Source: Marinobacter confluentis
GTDB lineage: Bacteria > Pseudomonadota > Gammaproteobacteria > Pseudomonadales > Oleiphilaceae
NCBI RefSeq assembly: GCF_004785685.1
Contig: NZ_SRPF01000003.1
Span: 62,001-126,000, forward strand
Length of the DNA stretch: 64,000 bases
Reading direction: 5' to 3'
Shown: positions 24,857 to 35,700 of the stretch, in pieces
Layout of the letters: every line of letters begins with the position of its first letter
Numbering within the stretch: position 1 is the first letter of the stretch
The notes under the pieces: generated by a model
What the model saw: the letters and a program-made list of their open reading frames with translations, nothing else
The model's database searches: none
Told to the model about the DNA's origin: nothing
Position numbers and translations under genes: made by a program

Positions 24857-25840
24857 ATGCAAATTTTCTGGCTCAAACGTAACCTTCGGCTGCAGGACTC
24901 CGAGCCTTTCTATTGCAGCATGAGGGATTACAGACACTATGGCGGCGTCCTGCCGCTGTACATTCACGATCCCGACCTGATCCGCCAGCCAGACGTCTCA
25001 CGCCAACATCAGGCTTTTATTCAGGAAACCCTGACCGAACTTGCCAAGGAGCTTGAGGCTCTGGGTGGTGGCTTGCTACAAGCCGTTGGGGAATCGACTG
25101 CGGTACTGGATAAAATCCATCAACTGTCCCCCATCAAACGCATCTGGACGCACCGGGAAACCAGCCAGCAAAGCGAGTATCAGCGAGACAAACAGGTAAG
25201 AGTCTGGTGCAACGCCCGGGGAGTGGAACTGGTAGAAGTCGAGCAGAACGGCATTGCCCGTGGAAGCCAGAAAGCGCTTTCCTTCCCCGAGTATTTTTCA
25301 GCCTCAATCAACCTCACACTGAAGGACCCTACCGGTACTGATCTGTCCAAGCGATTCGCGCCATTACCCTTCCCCTCCTGCTGTGAGAGTGAGATCCCAC
25401 TGGCCCGAGGCGCTGACAAACCCCTGCGTCAAAAAGGGGGACGCAAGGCCGGGAAGAAAATTCTCGATCAGTTTTTCAACGTCCGCAACATCAGCCGCTA
25501 CCCGTCGCGGATCTCCAGCCCCAACACTGCCTGGGATGGCTGCTCGCGGATTTCAACCTATCTGGCTTACGGCATAGTTTCGGACCGGGAAGTGTTTCAG
25601 GCCGTGGATCGGGTTGTTTCAAGTGGGCACGAAAAGCAGAACAGCGTGCAGTTCCAGCGCCTGCAGGATCAGGCCAGGTTCTTTCTGGATCGGCTGAACT
25701 GGCGGCGGCAGTATATCCAGACCTTTGAGAGATACCCGGCGCCGGTGGTCGACCCAAAAGCCACCGCGAAAATTGCAAGGCGCCGAGTTCATGCCATCAG
25801 GAATGGCGTGACCGAGTCCAGCCAACTGGGCCTGATTTAG
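24857..25840 (+). pseudogene. Truncated photolyase/cryptochrome-like protein
   Basis: 327 residues where photolyases and cryptochromes have about 450-520. The N-terminal alpha/beta domain is present (FWLKRNLRLQDSEPF, VLPLYIHDPDL). The FAD-domain start is recognisable (SRISTYLAYGIVSDREVFQAV near residue 230 and FLDRLNWRRQYIQTFE near 275). The reading frame ends soon after, so most of the C-terminal FAD-binding helices, including the usual tryptophan-rich and His-containing segment, are missing. The following DNA belongs to the convergent MFS gene, which overlaps the stop by four bases. Probably a deletion remnant; a shortened functional protein cannot be excluded. Confidence 0.7.
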
Positions 25841-27078
25841 GTGTCAGCATTTGGCTTCTGATCCTCAAAGGCCAGGTCCAGGGATTCAGGCCCTGCCTGA
25901 ACCATGGGCTCAAAATGACCGGCGGTGCCTCGGGTCAGGTCGGTGACGCGCCGACGGCGATAGAAGATAAACCCACCAAGCCCGGCAAGCACCAGAGCGA
26001 TATAAATCGGCAAAGCGTGAATGCCTAATACGCCCATCAGGGAACCCGCCAAAACTGGCGCCAACGCGCAGCCAGCTCCGTGGAGCATCAACATGGCGGA
26101 AGACCCCGCAACCATTTCATCCCGGGGTAACTGATCCACCATCTGTGCCACCGACAGGGGGTAAAGCGTAAACGCCAGCCCACCCCAGAGAAAATACAGG
26201 CCTGTCAGTACCTCAGGCGACGGCGCCAGAGGCATAAGCGCAGCAGTACCGGCAGCCAACAGCACAATCCAGTTAAGCACCCGTGGCCGGTCATGGCGAT
26301 CTGAATAACGCCCCACCGGAATCTGGAAAATTGCACCGCCGACAATGGCCAGGCTCATCACCAGCGCCACCCCGGCGTTATCCAGGCCCAGTTTGACCGT
26401 ATACACCGGGGTCATTGCCCAGAAAGCGCCCATCGCCAGGCCGGAAAGCAGGGCCGCGGCCACCGGCAGTGGCGCGTGGCTTGCCAGCGCCCGCAGATTC
26501 GCCCTTGGCCTGCCGGAAACCTCGGGCTCCGGCTTGCTGGTCAGGGTAATCGGCAGCAGGGCCCAGCAGATCAGGATCGACACCAGCAAAAACAGCAGCG
26601 GGCCGTCCGTACTGCCAAGCCTGAGAATCTGCTGCGCCAGTGCCAAAGCACCCAGATTGACCGCCATATAGATCGCGAAAATCCGGCCCCGCTCCGACGG
26701 CACTGCCTGGCTGTTGAGCCAGCTTTCGATCACCGTAATCAGGGTGATGTAGGACAGCCCATAAACAAACCTGAGCCCCAACCAGACCCAGGGGTCGATA
26801 AACACCAGATGCAGAAGAGCTGCGCTGGCACAAATGGCCGCGCAGAAGGCAAATGTTCGAATATGGCGCATGCGCCGGATCAGGTGTCGACCGGCAAAAC
26901 TGCCGCATATAAAGCCTGCAAAGTAGCCTGACATAATCAGGCCCAGGAACGGCGTGGAAAAGCCCTCCGCCGTGCCCCGTAAGGCGAGCAGGGTGTTGAT
27001 CAGGCCGTTACCAAGGAGTAGAAGGGCCACGCTGATCAGTATCGAACGGATGGGTCCCAGGACAGACAGAATTTGCAT
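25837..27078 (-). CDS. MFS transporter (YcaD-like)
   Basis: 413-residue inner-membrane protein with twelve hydrophobic segments. The loop FAGRHLIRRMRHIRTFAF between helices 2 and 3 and PVGRYSDRHDRPRVL between helices 8 and 9 are the two MFS half-repeat signatures. The substrate is unknown; the YcaD group is poorly characterised. It follows the CoA-transferase gene by 79 bases on the same strand, so it may be the last gene of the riboswitch-controlled unit. The C-terminal tail overlaps the truncated photolyase frame. Confidence 0.88.
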   Translation of the reverse strand: MQILSVLGPIRSILISVALLLLGNGLINTLLALRGTAEGFSTPFLGLIMSGYFAGFICGSFAGRHLIRRMRHIRTFAFCAAICASAALLHLVFIDPWVWLGLRFVYGLSYITLITVIESWLNSQAVPSERGRIFAIYMAVNLGALALAQQILRLGSTDGPLLFLLVSILICWALLPITLTSKPEPEVSGRPRANLRALASHAPLPVAAALLSGLAMGAFWAMTPVYTVKLGLDNAGVALVMSLAIVGGAIFQIPVGRYSDRHDRPRVLNWIVLLAAGTAALMPLAPSPEVLTGLYFLWGGLAFTLYPLSVAQMVDQLPRDEMVAGSSAMLMLHGAGCALAPVLAGSLMGVLGIHALPIYIALVLAGLGGFIFYRRRRVTDLTRGTAGHFEPMVQAGPESLDLAFEDQKPNADT

Positions 27079-27157
27079 GAGTGGCTCCTCAAAACATCTG
27101 TCTGATTAGCTCTGCATTATACGGACCAATTTCTCATCAACCGCTTTCTTCCCCTGC

Positions 27158-28381
27158 TCACGAGATAACACCGCGATCCCGGAGGTCCTGAATCTGCGCT
27201 TGCGACAGACCAGCGATTCGGCCGAGGACGGAAGTTGACTGTTCGCCCAGAAGCGGTGGCGCGGTTCGATAGGTCACTGGTGTCAGTTTCAGCTTGATCG
27301 GGTTGCCGACCATGGGCACTTCGCCCAGTTCCGGGTGGGCAATGGTCTGCTTCATGCCCCGTGCCAGCACCTGAGGGTCGTCGAATACTTCATCGAGGGT
27401 GTTTACCGGCCCGCAGGGAACCCCCGAAGAGTCCAGGATCTCGACCCACTCCCGGGTGGAGCGCATCACAGTGGCCTGCCGTAGTCGGGGAATCAATTCC
27501 CTGCGGTTGGCCACCCGGGCGCGGTTGGTGGCAAAGCGCTCGTCACTGGCCCAGTCCTCATGGCCAAGGGCTTTGCAAAGCCGGGCGAACTGCTGGTCGT
27601 TGCCCACCGTCAGAACCATATTGCCGTCGGCCGTCGGGAAATCCTGGTAGGGCACGATATTGGGGTGGGAATTGCCCATCCGGGTCGGGGCCTTTCCAGT
27701 GGTCAGGTAGTTCATTGCCTGATTGGCCAGGCAGGCTACTTGCACGTCCAGCAGGGCGGTTTCCACATGCTGGCCCTCACCGGTGCGGTCCCGATGGCTT
27801 AGCGCCGCGAGCACGCCAATAGTAGCGTAAAGACCGGTTATTATGTCCGTCAGCGCAACCCCCACCTTCATAGGCCCGCCGCCCGGTTCGTCGTCCGGGT
27901 GCCCGGTGATACTCATCAGCCCGCCCATGGCCTGAATCAGGAAATCATAGCCGGGCCGGTTGGCATAAGGGCCATCGAGGCCGAACCCGGTAATCGAGCA
28001 ATAGATGAGCTTCGGATTGATCTGCTTCAGGCTGTCATAATCCAGACCGTAGCGTTTGAGCCCGCCTACCTTGAAGTTTTCGAGCACCACGTCCGATTCT
28101 GCCACCAGCTTACGAACCAGTTCCTGACCCTCAGGATGGGTAATGTCGATCGCCAGGGACTGTTTGTTCCGGTTGGCGGTCAGGAAGTAGGCGGAAAGAT
28201 CGTTATTGCCGTTCGCACCCTGCAGATAGGGCGGGCCCCAGGAGCGGGTATCATCGCCGATTCCCGGGCGCTCGACCTTGATCACCTCGGCACCCAGATC
28301 CCCAAGAACCTGGCTGGCCCAGGGGCCGGCCAGAATTCGCGAAAGGTCGAGAATTCGCAGGTGAGACAGGGGGCCTGACAT
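27158..28381 (-). CDS. CaiB/BaiF-family CoA-transferase (class III)
   Basis: Moves CoA between carboxylic acids. 407 residues from the ATG at 28381 (GGGAGAG lies upstream; an in-frame TTG directly before it is less likely). Motifs: LRILDLSRILAGPWASQVLGDLGAEVIKVE at the N-terminus, then DVVLENFKVGG, whose Glu/Asp region holds the catalytic aspartate area, and LIYCSITGFGLDGPYANRPGYD. The acid substrate cannot be read from sequence. It begins 24 bases after the DadA-like gene and is likely under the same glycine riboswitch. Confidence 0.9.
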   Translation of the reverse strand: MSGPLSHLRILDLSRILAGPWASQVLGDLGAEVIKVERPGIGDDTRSWGPPYLQGANGNNDLSAYFLTANRNKQSLAIDITHPEGQELVRKLVAESDVVLENFKVGGLKRYGLDYDSLKQINPKLIYCSITGFGLDGPYANRPGYDFLIQAMGGLMSITGHPDDEPGGGPMKVGVALTDIITGLYATIGVLAALSHRDRTGEGQHVETALLDVQVACLANQAMNYLTTGKAPTRMGNSHPNIVPYQDFPTADGNMVLTVGNDQQFARLCKALGHEDWASDERFATNRARVANRRELIPRLRQATVMRSTREWVEILDSSGVPCGPVNTLDEVFDDPQVLARGMKQTIAHPELGEVPMVGNPIKLKLTPVTYRTAPPLLGEQSTSVLGRIAGLSQAQIQDLRDRGVIS

Positions 28382-28405
28382 CAAACTCTCCCGAGGCGCC
28401 AGCCG

Positions 28406-29632
28406 TTATGAGCCGGTAACCGATGCCGCCAGCATTTCCGCGGTAATCGCCGACAGCGTCCAGCCCAGGTGGCCGTGGCCGGTGTTGTAGAACACCGTAG
28501 GCAACTTGCCCTTTCCCACCCGGGGCATCATGTTCGGCATCATCGGGCGCAGCCCGGCCCAGGGCACAACGCGACGGGTGCAGACACCGGGGAAACACTC
28601 TTCCACCCAGCGGGTCAGGGGCTTGATCCGGTCATCGCGGATGTTGCGGTTGTAACCGTTGAACTCGGCGGTTCCGGCAACCCGGAAGCGGCCGTCACCG
28701 AGGCGACTGGTCACCAGCTTGGTGGCATCATCCAGCAGGCTGACGGTCGGCGCTGCCTTCTGAGAGGCCTCGTCGTCCAGCTCAACCGTGATGGAATAGC
28801 CCTTCACCGGATAGACGTTCACCCGATCACCCAGCTTGGCGGCCAGTGATCGGCTGCCAACACCGGCACAGATAACCACGCCATCGAAGGTGTCGCGGTT
28901 CTGCTGCTCGCCGTCAAAAGCGGTTACCCAGGCGTGCCTCTCGTCGGCGCTGAGTTCGGTCACCGTATTCCCGTAACGGGTTTTGACGCCAAGGCGCACA
29001 ATGGCGTCGGCCAGGCCGTTGGTAAACTTGTGGATGTCACCGGTGGAATCGCTTTCGGTGAAGAAACCCCCGTAATAGGTTCCGGCCAGTGTGGGCTCAA
29101 TGGTTTTCATTTCATCCGGGGTAACCGCACGGCGCTCGAGCCCCCCTGCGGCCAGCAGCTTCGAAACATGGGCGGCGTGATCAAAACCGGCCTTGTCGCG
29201 GTAGATGTGCAGAATGCCCTGCTTTTTCAGGTCAAAATCGATGTTCTCTTCCTGCGCCCACTGGAACAGATAATCCCGGGCGGCAATGGCCAGGCGGGCG
29301 GTTTCCGTGGTGTTCTTCTCGTACTGGGGGATGGCCGCCATGAACTCTGCAAACCAGCTGAGCTTGTGCAGGGACGGCTTCGGGTTGACCAGCAGGGGCG
29401 CATCGTTGCGGAACATCCACTTGATGCCCTTGGCAATGGTCTGCCAGTTGTTCCAGACCTCGGCGTTGGAGGCCGACAACTGGCCGCCGTTGGCAAAGGA
29501 AGTCTCCATTGCGGCGTAGCGGTGTTTTTCATAGACGGTAACGTCGAGGCCGCGCTTGGCCAGGGTGTAGGCTGTGGTGATACCGGTGATACCGCCGCCA
29601 ATTACTGCAATCCGCTTCATCGGATTTGCCAT
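28406..29632 (-). CDS. DadA-like D-amino-acid/glycine dehydrogenase (FAD)
   Basis: FAD-dependent amino-acid oxidoreductase of 408 residues, peripheral to the inner membrane in this family. The FAD fold is RIAVIGGGITGITTAYTLAKRG with EKH at the end of strand 2. The DadA block METSFANGGQLSASNAEVW and GIKWMFRNDAPLLV follow, and the C-terminal GHGHLGWTLSAITAEMLA closes the FAD site. The ATG at 29632 has AAGGAG eight bases upstream. Its leader carries a tandem glycine aptamer, so glycine, or D-amino acids produced with it, may be the real substrate; the gene symbol is withheld for that reason. Confidence 0.85.
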   Translation of the reverse strand: MANPMKRIAVIGGGITGITTAYTLAKRGLDVTVYEKHRYAAMETSFANGGQLSASNAEVWNNWQTIAKGIKWMFRNDAPLLVNPKPSLHKLSWFAEFMAAIPQYEKNTTETARLAIAARDYLFQWAQEENIDFDLKKQGILHIYRDKAGFDHAAHVSKLLAAGGLERRAVTPDEMKTIEPTLAGTYYGGFFTESDSTGDIHKFTNGLADAIVRLGVKTRYGNTVTELSADERHAWVTAFDGEQQNRDTFDGVVICAGVGSRSLAAKLGDRVNVYPVKGYSITVELDDEASQKAAPTVSLLDDATKLVTSRLGDGRFRVAGTAEFNGYNRNIRDDRIKPLTRWVEECFPGVCTRRVVPWAGLRPMMPNMMPRVGKGKLPTVFYNTGHGHLGWTLSAITAEMLAASVTGS

Positions 29633-29698
29633 ATCGATCTCCTTCAGGTTGTCCAGACGCGCCCAGGGTTTCCTTTCTACGCAAGTCGGTAGAAAGCA

Positions 29699-29912
29699 CC
29701 CCTTCCGTCTATGTACCTGAGAGATTCACGCGCCGTTTCCAGTCAGAATGAAATCGGCGGCTTGCTCCTTCGGTGTGCCGACTGACGCAGTCGTCGGCAG
29801 CTCTTCGGAAAGTCGTCGTATCAGCGGTCCTTTTGCCTGAGAGTTTCCGGGGCAGTTGCTCCTTCGGCGCCGAACTCACGAACAGGTTCGTGTTTCAGTC
29901 TCTCCCGCTGGC
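29699..29912 (-). ncRNA. Tandem glycine riboswitch upstream of the DadA-like gene
   Basis: Read on the minus strand, aptamer 1 begins near 29909 with GCGGGAGAGACTG, continues with CGCCGAAGGAGCAACTGCC and ends CTCTCAGGCAAAAGGACC near 29826. Aptamer 2 follows from about 29815 (GAAGAGCTGCCGACGA), with CACCGAAGGAGCAAGCC and CTCTCAGGTACATAGACGG ending near 29701. The GGAGCAA and CTCTCAGG(C/T) blocks in both halves are the gcvT-type aptamer signature. Downstream, TTTCTAC and GTAGAAA arms near 29670-29695 could be the expression platform. A 7-bp hairpin (TCTGGCC/GGCCAGA) lies just upstream at 29917-29938. Confidence 0.92.
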
Positions 29913-29939
29913 ACGTCTGGCCGGGTTTCAGGCCAGATG

Positions 29940-30166
29940 AACCTGCAAAATACCAAATAATTCCGATGATCGAAACCTGAACTCGAGCCCGAATTGCTTT
30001 TTCTCATCCCCTGATTCCCGGTATTTGCCACGGCAGACCGGAACCAGCCTTTGTCAAAATCATGTAAATCCAGACAATCTCGGGGTTTACGGTAAACCAG
30101 TCCGGATCACGCGTGGTATGTTGAGGAGCATCCGAACTTTCTGCAACCGATGGAAACCCATTGTCC
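29940..30166. promoter_or_regulatory. Divergent region between riboswitch and RND operon, with a 15-bp palindrome
   Basis: Non-coding stretch that must hold the riboswitch promoter on the minus strand and the efflux promoter on the plus strand. GGTTTAC-G-GTAAACC at 30084-30098 is a perfect dyad with a one-base centre, about 70 bases before the outer-membrane-factor start, in a place where a TetR- or MarR-type repressor would act. No other structure stands out. Confidence 0.45.
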
Positions 30167-31573
30167 ATGACGGCAGTTATCAACAAGCATTACGCCAGGC
30201 CGGGACTATTTCTGTGTGTTTTGCTTCTCGCCGCCTGTGCGTCAGTGCCGGAAAATCCGCCCGAACCCGTGGAACTGCCAGACCAGTTCAGTGCTAGCGG
30301 CAGCGCCAACCCCGAATTGCCAGACGCCTGGTGGACCGCCTTTGACGACGGCGAGTTGAACCAGCTTGTGGAAACTGCTCTGAACGGTAATCTCAGCCTG
30401 CGCGCCAGTTACCAGCGACTGCTTCAGGCCCGGGCCCTGGCCGACCGTCAGGGCGCGGGCCTGCTGCCATCCCTGGATGCCACCGCAAGCGCTGAAACCC
30501 GGGAATCTGACACCGCCCAAACTGACAGTTTCAGCGCCGGTCTCAATGCCAGCTATGAGCTGGATCTGTGGGGCCGAGTGCAGTCACTCACCGAAGCAGA
30601 GGAACTGCGGGCTGCCGCCAGTCAGGCGGACTACCAGGCCGCTGCGGTATCCCTGAGCGGCGAAATCGCCAGCACCTGGTTCCAGCTGGTGGAACAACGA
30701 GCGCAGCTTGCACTGGCCCGATCTCAGTTGGAGACCAACCAGAATGTATTGACGGTCATCGAATCCCGATTTTCCATGGGCCAGAGTGGCAGCGCCGATG
30801 TGCTGCGCCAGCGTCAACTTGTCAGCGCGTCAACGGAACGCCTGATCAACATTCAGGGCGAAATCAGTGTGCTGCAGAACCAGCTTGCAGTACTTCTCGG
30901 GCAATCTCCGGGCAAGGCCAACCTGCCCGATGAGCAGTCCCTTCCCGCACTTCCACCCCTGCCGGATACCGGCGTCCCTGCCGAGCTGGTTCAACGCCGT
31001 CCGGATCTCCAGCAGGCCTGGCGGGTGGTTCAGGCCGCGGACCAGGACCTGGCAGCGGCCATCAGCAACCGTTTCCCCAGAATTTCCATTGAAGCCTCCG
31101 TCAGTTCCCAGGCCAACGACGCCAGCGATCTGTTCGATAACTGGCTGGCCACCCTGGCGGGCAACCTGTTGGTGCCCCTGATAGACGGTGGCGAGCGCCG
31201 CGCCGACGTTCGCCGTTCCGAAGCCGTGCTGGAAGCCCTGATTCAGGAATACGGCCAGTCGGTGCTGACCGCGATCCGCGAAGTGGAGGATGCCCTGGCC
31301 CGGGAGCAGCAACAGAAACAGCGACTGGCAAGCCTGGAACAGCGGATCGGGTATGCGGATACAGCCTATCGGCAACTGCGTAATCAATATCTGAACGGTG
31401 CAGTCAGCTACATCGAAGTACTGAACGCTTTGCAGGAGAAGCAGGATCTTCAGCGCAATATCCTCAACACCCGCCAGCAGCTGCTCACCACCCGCGTGGC
31501 ACTTTACCGGGCCCTGGCCGGGCGAATCGAAGATAGCCAAGACAAAGATCGAAAAGAGAGCAACGAGGCATGA
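30167..31573 (+). CDS. RND efflux outer-membrane lipoprotein (NodT/OprM type)
   Basis: TolC-like channel of about 468 residues that completes a tripartite pump. The start is the ATG at 30167. The signal LFLCVLLLAACASVP contains a lipobox (LAAC), so the mature protein is lipid-anchored. Two OEP repeats are visible; NASYELDLWGRVQS near residue 125 and the later LVPLIDGGERRADVRRSEA are classic. Its stop overlaps the adaptor gene by four bases. Confidence 0.92.
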   Translation: MTAVINKHYARPGLFLCVLLLAACASVPENPPEPVELPDQFSASGSANPELPDAWWTAFDDGELNQLVETALNGNLSLRASYQRLLQARALADRQGAGLLPSLDATASAETRESDTAQTDSFSAGLNASYELDLWGRVQSLTEAEELRAAASQADYQAAAVSLSGEIASTWFQLVEQRAQLALARSQLETNQNVLTVIESRFSMGQSGSADVLRQRQLVSASTERLINIQGEISVLQNQLAVLLGQSPGKANLPDEQSLPALPPLPDTGVPAELVQRRPDLQQAWRVVQAADQDLAAAISNRFPRISIEASVSSQANDASDLFDNWLATLAGNLLVPLIDGGERRADVRRSEAVLEALIQEYGQSVLTAIREVEDALAREQQQKQRLASLEQRIGYADTAYRQLRNQYLNGAVSYIEVLNALQEKQDLQRNILNTRQQLLTTRVALYRALAGRIEDSQDKDRKESNEA

Positions 31574-32787
31574 GCCAACCGATCAACGAAAACGCCGCCC
31601 GCCCCGAACGTGGCAGGGCCGGCCCGCTGAAAACCCTGTTCGTGTCCCTGATGATCGTGCTGGTTGGCGCCGCTCTGATCTGGCTAATCTTCAAGACCGA
31701 ACCCACCGCCACCCGCAAAGACGCCGCCCGGGAAACCGCCATGCTGGTGGACGTGCGAACCATAAGCCGCGGCGACTTCACGCCCACGGTGGAAGCCATG
31801 GGACAGGTGATGCCCGCCCGCGAAGTTACCCTGGGCTCACGGGTCAGCGGCGAAGTTGTGAGTCAGGCAGAGGTATTTTCACCGGGCCGGCAGGTCGACA
31901 AAGACGAAGAGCTGCTTCGAATAGACCCGGCTGATTACGAGGCCGCGCTGCTGCAAAGGCGGAGCGAACTGATGCAGGCGCAGGCGGATCTTGAGATTGA
32001 ACAGGGCCAACAGACCGTTGCCCGGCAGGAATTCGAGCTGCTTGGGGAAAGTATTGAAGCGGTTAACGATGCACTGATACTACGCAAGCCCCAGCTGAAC
32101 CAGGCGAAGGCCCGTGTTGCCATTGCCGAAGCAGCGGTCAAACAGGCGGAACTGAACCTGGCCCGAACCCGCATTCGCGCGCCCTTTCCAGCGCAGGTGC
32201 TCAGCCGGGAAGTGACCCTGGGCTCTCAGGTCAGTTCCGGCCAGTCCCTGGGCCGACTGGTTGGCACCGACGAATACTGGGTAGAGGCTACCGTACCACT
32301 GTCAAAACTGCGCTGGCTGAGCTTTGATGCCAACCCGGATGCAGCGACCGCGCCGGTGAGACTGCGCCATGATACGGTCTGGCCCAGTGGGCAGAACCGT
32401 GAAGGCAGGCTGACGCAACTGGTCGGCGAACTGGACGACAACGCCCGCATGGCCCGGGTGCTGATTACGGTTGAAGATCCCCTCGCCCTCGACCAGGCCG
32501 CTGGCCAGCCACCACTGATACTCGGGTCCTTTGTCCGCGCTGAAATAGACGGCCAGACCCTGGAAGACGTAGTCAGAATCGAGCGGGGCCTGGTGCGCCG
32601 CAACAACACGGTCTGGGTGATGGAAGACCGCAAGCTGGCCATCCGGGACCTGGACATCGTCTTCCAGGATCAGGAATACGCCTATATCCGCAACGGGCTC
32701 GAAGACGGCGACCAGTTAATCACGAACGAGCTTGCCTCAGTGGTTGGCGGCGCCCGTCTGCGGCTGGAAGGCGACAACAATGAGTGA
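31570..32787 (+). CDS. RND efflux periplasmic adaptor (membrane fusion protein)
   Basis: 405-residue HlyD-type adaptor. One N-terminal membrane helix ([19 protein letters not shown]) is followed by a barrel-sandwich half motif ([19 protein letters not shown]), a coiled-coil hairpin near residues 110-205, the returning half motif [28 protein letters not shown], and a beta-barrel. It links the inner-membrane pump to the outer-membrane factor. Overlaps both flanking genes. Confidence 0.92.
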   Translation: MSQPINENAARPERGRAGPLKTLFVSLMIVLVGAALIWLIFKTEPTATRKDAARETAMLVDVRTISRGDFTPTVEAMGQVMPAREVTLGSRVSGEVVSQAEVFSPGRQVDKDEELLRIDPADYEAALLQRRSELMQAQADLEIEQGQQTVARQEFELLGESIEAVNDALILRKPQLNQAKARVAIAEAAVKQAELNLARTRIRAPFPAQVLSREVTLGSQVSSGQSLGRLVGTDEYWVEATVPLSKLRWLSFDANPDAATAPVRLRHDTVWPSGQNREGRLTQLVGELDDNARMARVLITVEDPLALDQAAGQPPLILGSFVRAEIDGQTLEDVVRIERGLVRRNNTVWVMEDRKLAIRDLDIVFQDQEYAYIRNGLEDGDQLITNELASVVGGARLRLEGDNNE

Positions 32788-35700
32788 GTCACCCCGAAAA
32801 CAGGGCTGGGTCGGGCCTATTGAATGGATGGCCCGCAATTCCATCGCCGCCAACCTGATCATGATCATGCTGCTGGCCGGCGGTTTCTGGATGGCTACCG
32901 AAGTCCAGAAAGAAGTCTTTCCGCAGTTCCAACTGGACATGGTTCAGGTATCGGTCAGCTATCCCGGTGCATCGCCAGAGGAAGTGGAACAGGGCATCCT
33001 GCTGCCGGTCGAAGAGGCGGTCCAGGGCATCCAGAGCATCGAGGAGATGACATCTACAGCCCGGGAAGGCAGCGGCAATATCCAGCTGGAGCTGGTGGTG
33101 GGCACCAACCGCATGCAGGCCCTGCAGGACATAGAGCAGGCGGTTGACCGCATCCGCACCTTTCCCGAGCAGGCAGAAGAACCCCGGGTCAGACTGATCA
33201 CCCCCACCCGGGACGTGATGGAACTGACCCTGTATGGCGACGTGGATATCTGGACCCTGCGCCAGTTGGGTGAACAGCTTCGCAACCGGCTACTGGTCGA
33301 AGACGCCATTACCCAGGCGGTCATCAACGACGTGCCCACTTACCTCACCAGCGTTGAGATTCCCCAGGAAACCCTGCGCAAATACAACCTGACCCTGTCG
33401 GAAGTGGCCAGCCGCATCGAACAGTCCAGCGAGGACATTCCCGCCGGTTCCATGGCAACCGGCACCGGCGACATTCTGCTGCGGTTGAAAGACCGCAAAC
33501 AATGGGCTGACGCCTTTGAAAGCATTGTGATTCTCAACGCCGAATCCGGCGGCGCAGTGACTCTGGGCGACATCGCCACGGTTAGAGACGGTTTTGAGGA
33601 AAGCGGCTTTCACTCCCGCTTCAACGGCGTACCCTCCGTTGAAATCGAGATCTTCCGCACCGGCGCGCAATCGCCCCTGGACATCGCCGCCGCGGTCGAG
33701 ACCGTGATGGCGGAGATGGAAGTTACTCTGCCCGACGCGGTCAAACTGAGAATCGACAGTAACCGTGCCGAAGACTTTGAAGACCGCATGGATATGCTGC
33801 TGGAAAACGGCGTCATGGCCATGCTGATCGTGCTGGTGATCCTGAGCCTGTTCCTGGAGTACCGGCTGGCGTTCTGGATCATGATGGGCATGACCATCTC
33901 GTTTGTGGGCAGTGTGCTTTTTCTGCCGGTGATGGACGTCAGCATCAACATGATTTCCATGTTCGGGTTTCTGATGGTGCTGGGGATAGTCGTGGACGAC
34001 GCCATAGTGGTGGGCGAGAACATCTACGAATACCGGGAAAAAGGCATGAACTTCATGGACGCCGCGATACAGGGCGCCAAGGACATTGCCGGGCCGGTCA
34101 CCTTCAGCATCCTGACCAACATCGTCGCTTTCCTGCCACTGCTGTTCATTCCCGGGGTGACCGGCAAGTTCTGGTGGCCCCTGGGCGTGGTGGTGATTCT
34201 GGTGTTGGCCATTTCGCTGATCGAGGCGCTGTTCATTCTGCCCGCCCACCTGGCTCACAGCGGCAAGGGCAAAGTCACTATCTATGGCCACTGGATGCAC
34301 GCTATCCAGCGCGTGTTTTCCCGCGGATTCCAGGCGGTGGTAGACCGGGGCTACCGGCCACTGCTGGATCTGGCCCTGCGGTTCCGCTACATCACCCTGT
34401 CCGCCGCAGTGACCATCATGGTGGTATCCGGGGCCTATGCCGTCAGTGACCATATGGGCATGATCATGATGCCGGAAGCACCGGCGGATGAAATCGAGGC
34501 CGGCCTGCGCCTGCCTGTGGGCACCACAGCCCGACGCGCTGGCGAAATGGCGATGACCATTACCCGAGATACCCAGCGGCTGTTCGAGGAAAACAACCTG
34601 GGGCGCAACGTCGAAGGCATCAAGACCAACGTGCGGGGCCAGGAGTTCATTGATGTGGAACTCGTGCTACTCCCTGAAGAGCAGCGGGACATGTCGGTCC
34701 AGGAAATCATTGATCTCTGGCGCAATGAACTGGGGGATTTCAAGGGCGTTGACCAGATCACTTTTGAATCGGAACAGGGCCCCGGCAGTTGGCGGGACGA
34801 CATCAGCGTGGATCTGAGCCACACCGACATCGACACCCTGGCCCGGGCCAGCCAGCGCTTCGTCGAAGAAATGAAGCAGATCAGCCAGACCCGCAACGTC
34901 AACGACAACTACAGCACCGGCAAACCCCAGTTCGACATCAGCCTGACCGGTGAAGGACGGGCCCTGGGGCTGTCCGGAGCCGAAGTGGGGCGCCAGCTAC
35001 GGGATGCCTTTTACGGCAGCATTGCCCTTCGCCAGCTGCGGGGCATCAACGAAAACGAAGTGCGGGTAATGCTGCCGGAATATCAGCGGCAGGACGTGCA
35101 CTACCTGGAGAACTTCGTCGTCCGGACCAGCGAAGGCCAGGAAGTACCCCTGATGGACGTGGCCGAAGTCACCATCAGTGAATCCTTTCGTTCCATCGAC
35201 CGGCGGGACGGCAGGCGGGTCATCACCGTGGGTACCGATGTGCAACCCAAATCCGCCATCAGCCAGGTGCTGGAACTGACCCAGACCGAGATATTGCCGC
35301 AACTGAGAGCCGACTTCCCCGGCCTGACCTGGACCTTCCAGGGCAGCCAGGCCGATCTGCGGGAGTCCACCTCTGCACTCTGGGGTGGCTTTGGTCTGGC
35401 CATGTTCGCGATCTTCGCGCTGCTGGCCATCGCCTTTGGCAGCTACCTGCAGCCGCTGGTCGTGATGCTGGCGATTCCGTTCGGCGCGGTGGGTGCGATT
35501 ATCGGCCACATGATTCTGGGGATGGAGCTGTCGCTGGTCAGCATTATGGGCATTGTTGCCCTGTCTGGGGTGGTGGTGAACGACTCGCTGATCATGGTGA
35601 CCTACGCCAACCGGCAAAGGGACCGGTTGGGCCCGGCGGAGGCCATTTATGAAGCTGGCCTGCGCCGGTTCCGTCCTATTGTGCTGACGACGCTCACTAC

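Noticed and set aside
33290..34453. 387-codon minus-strand open frame
   Set aside because: Antisense of the RND permease; composition is His/Gln/Asp-rich without any fold or motif, typical of an antisense shadow in GC-rich DNA.
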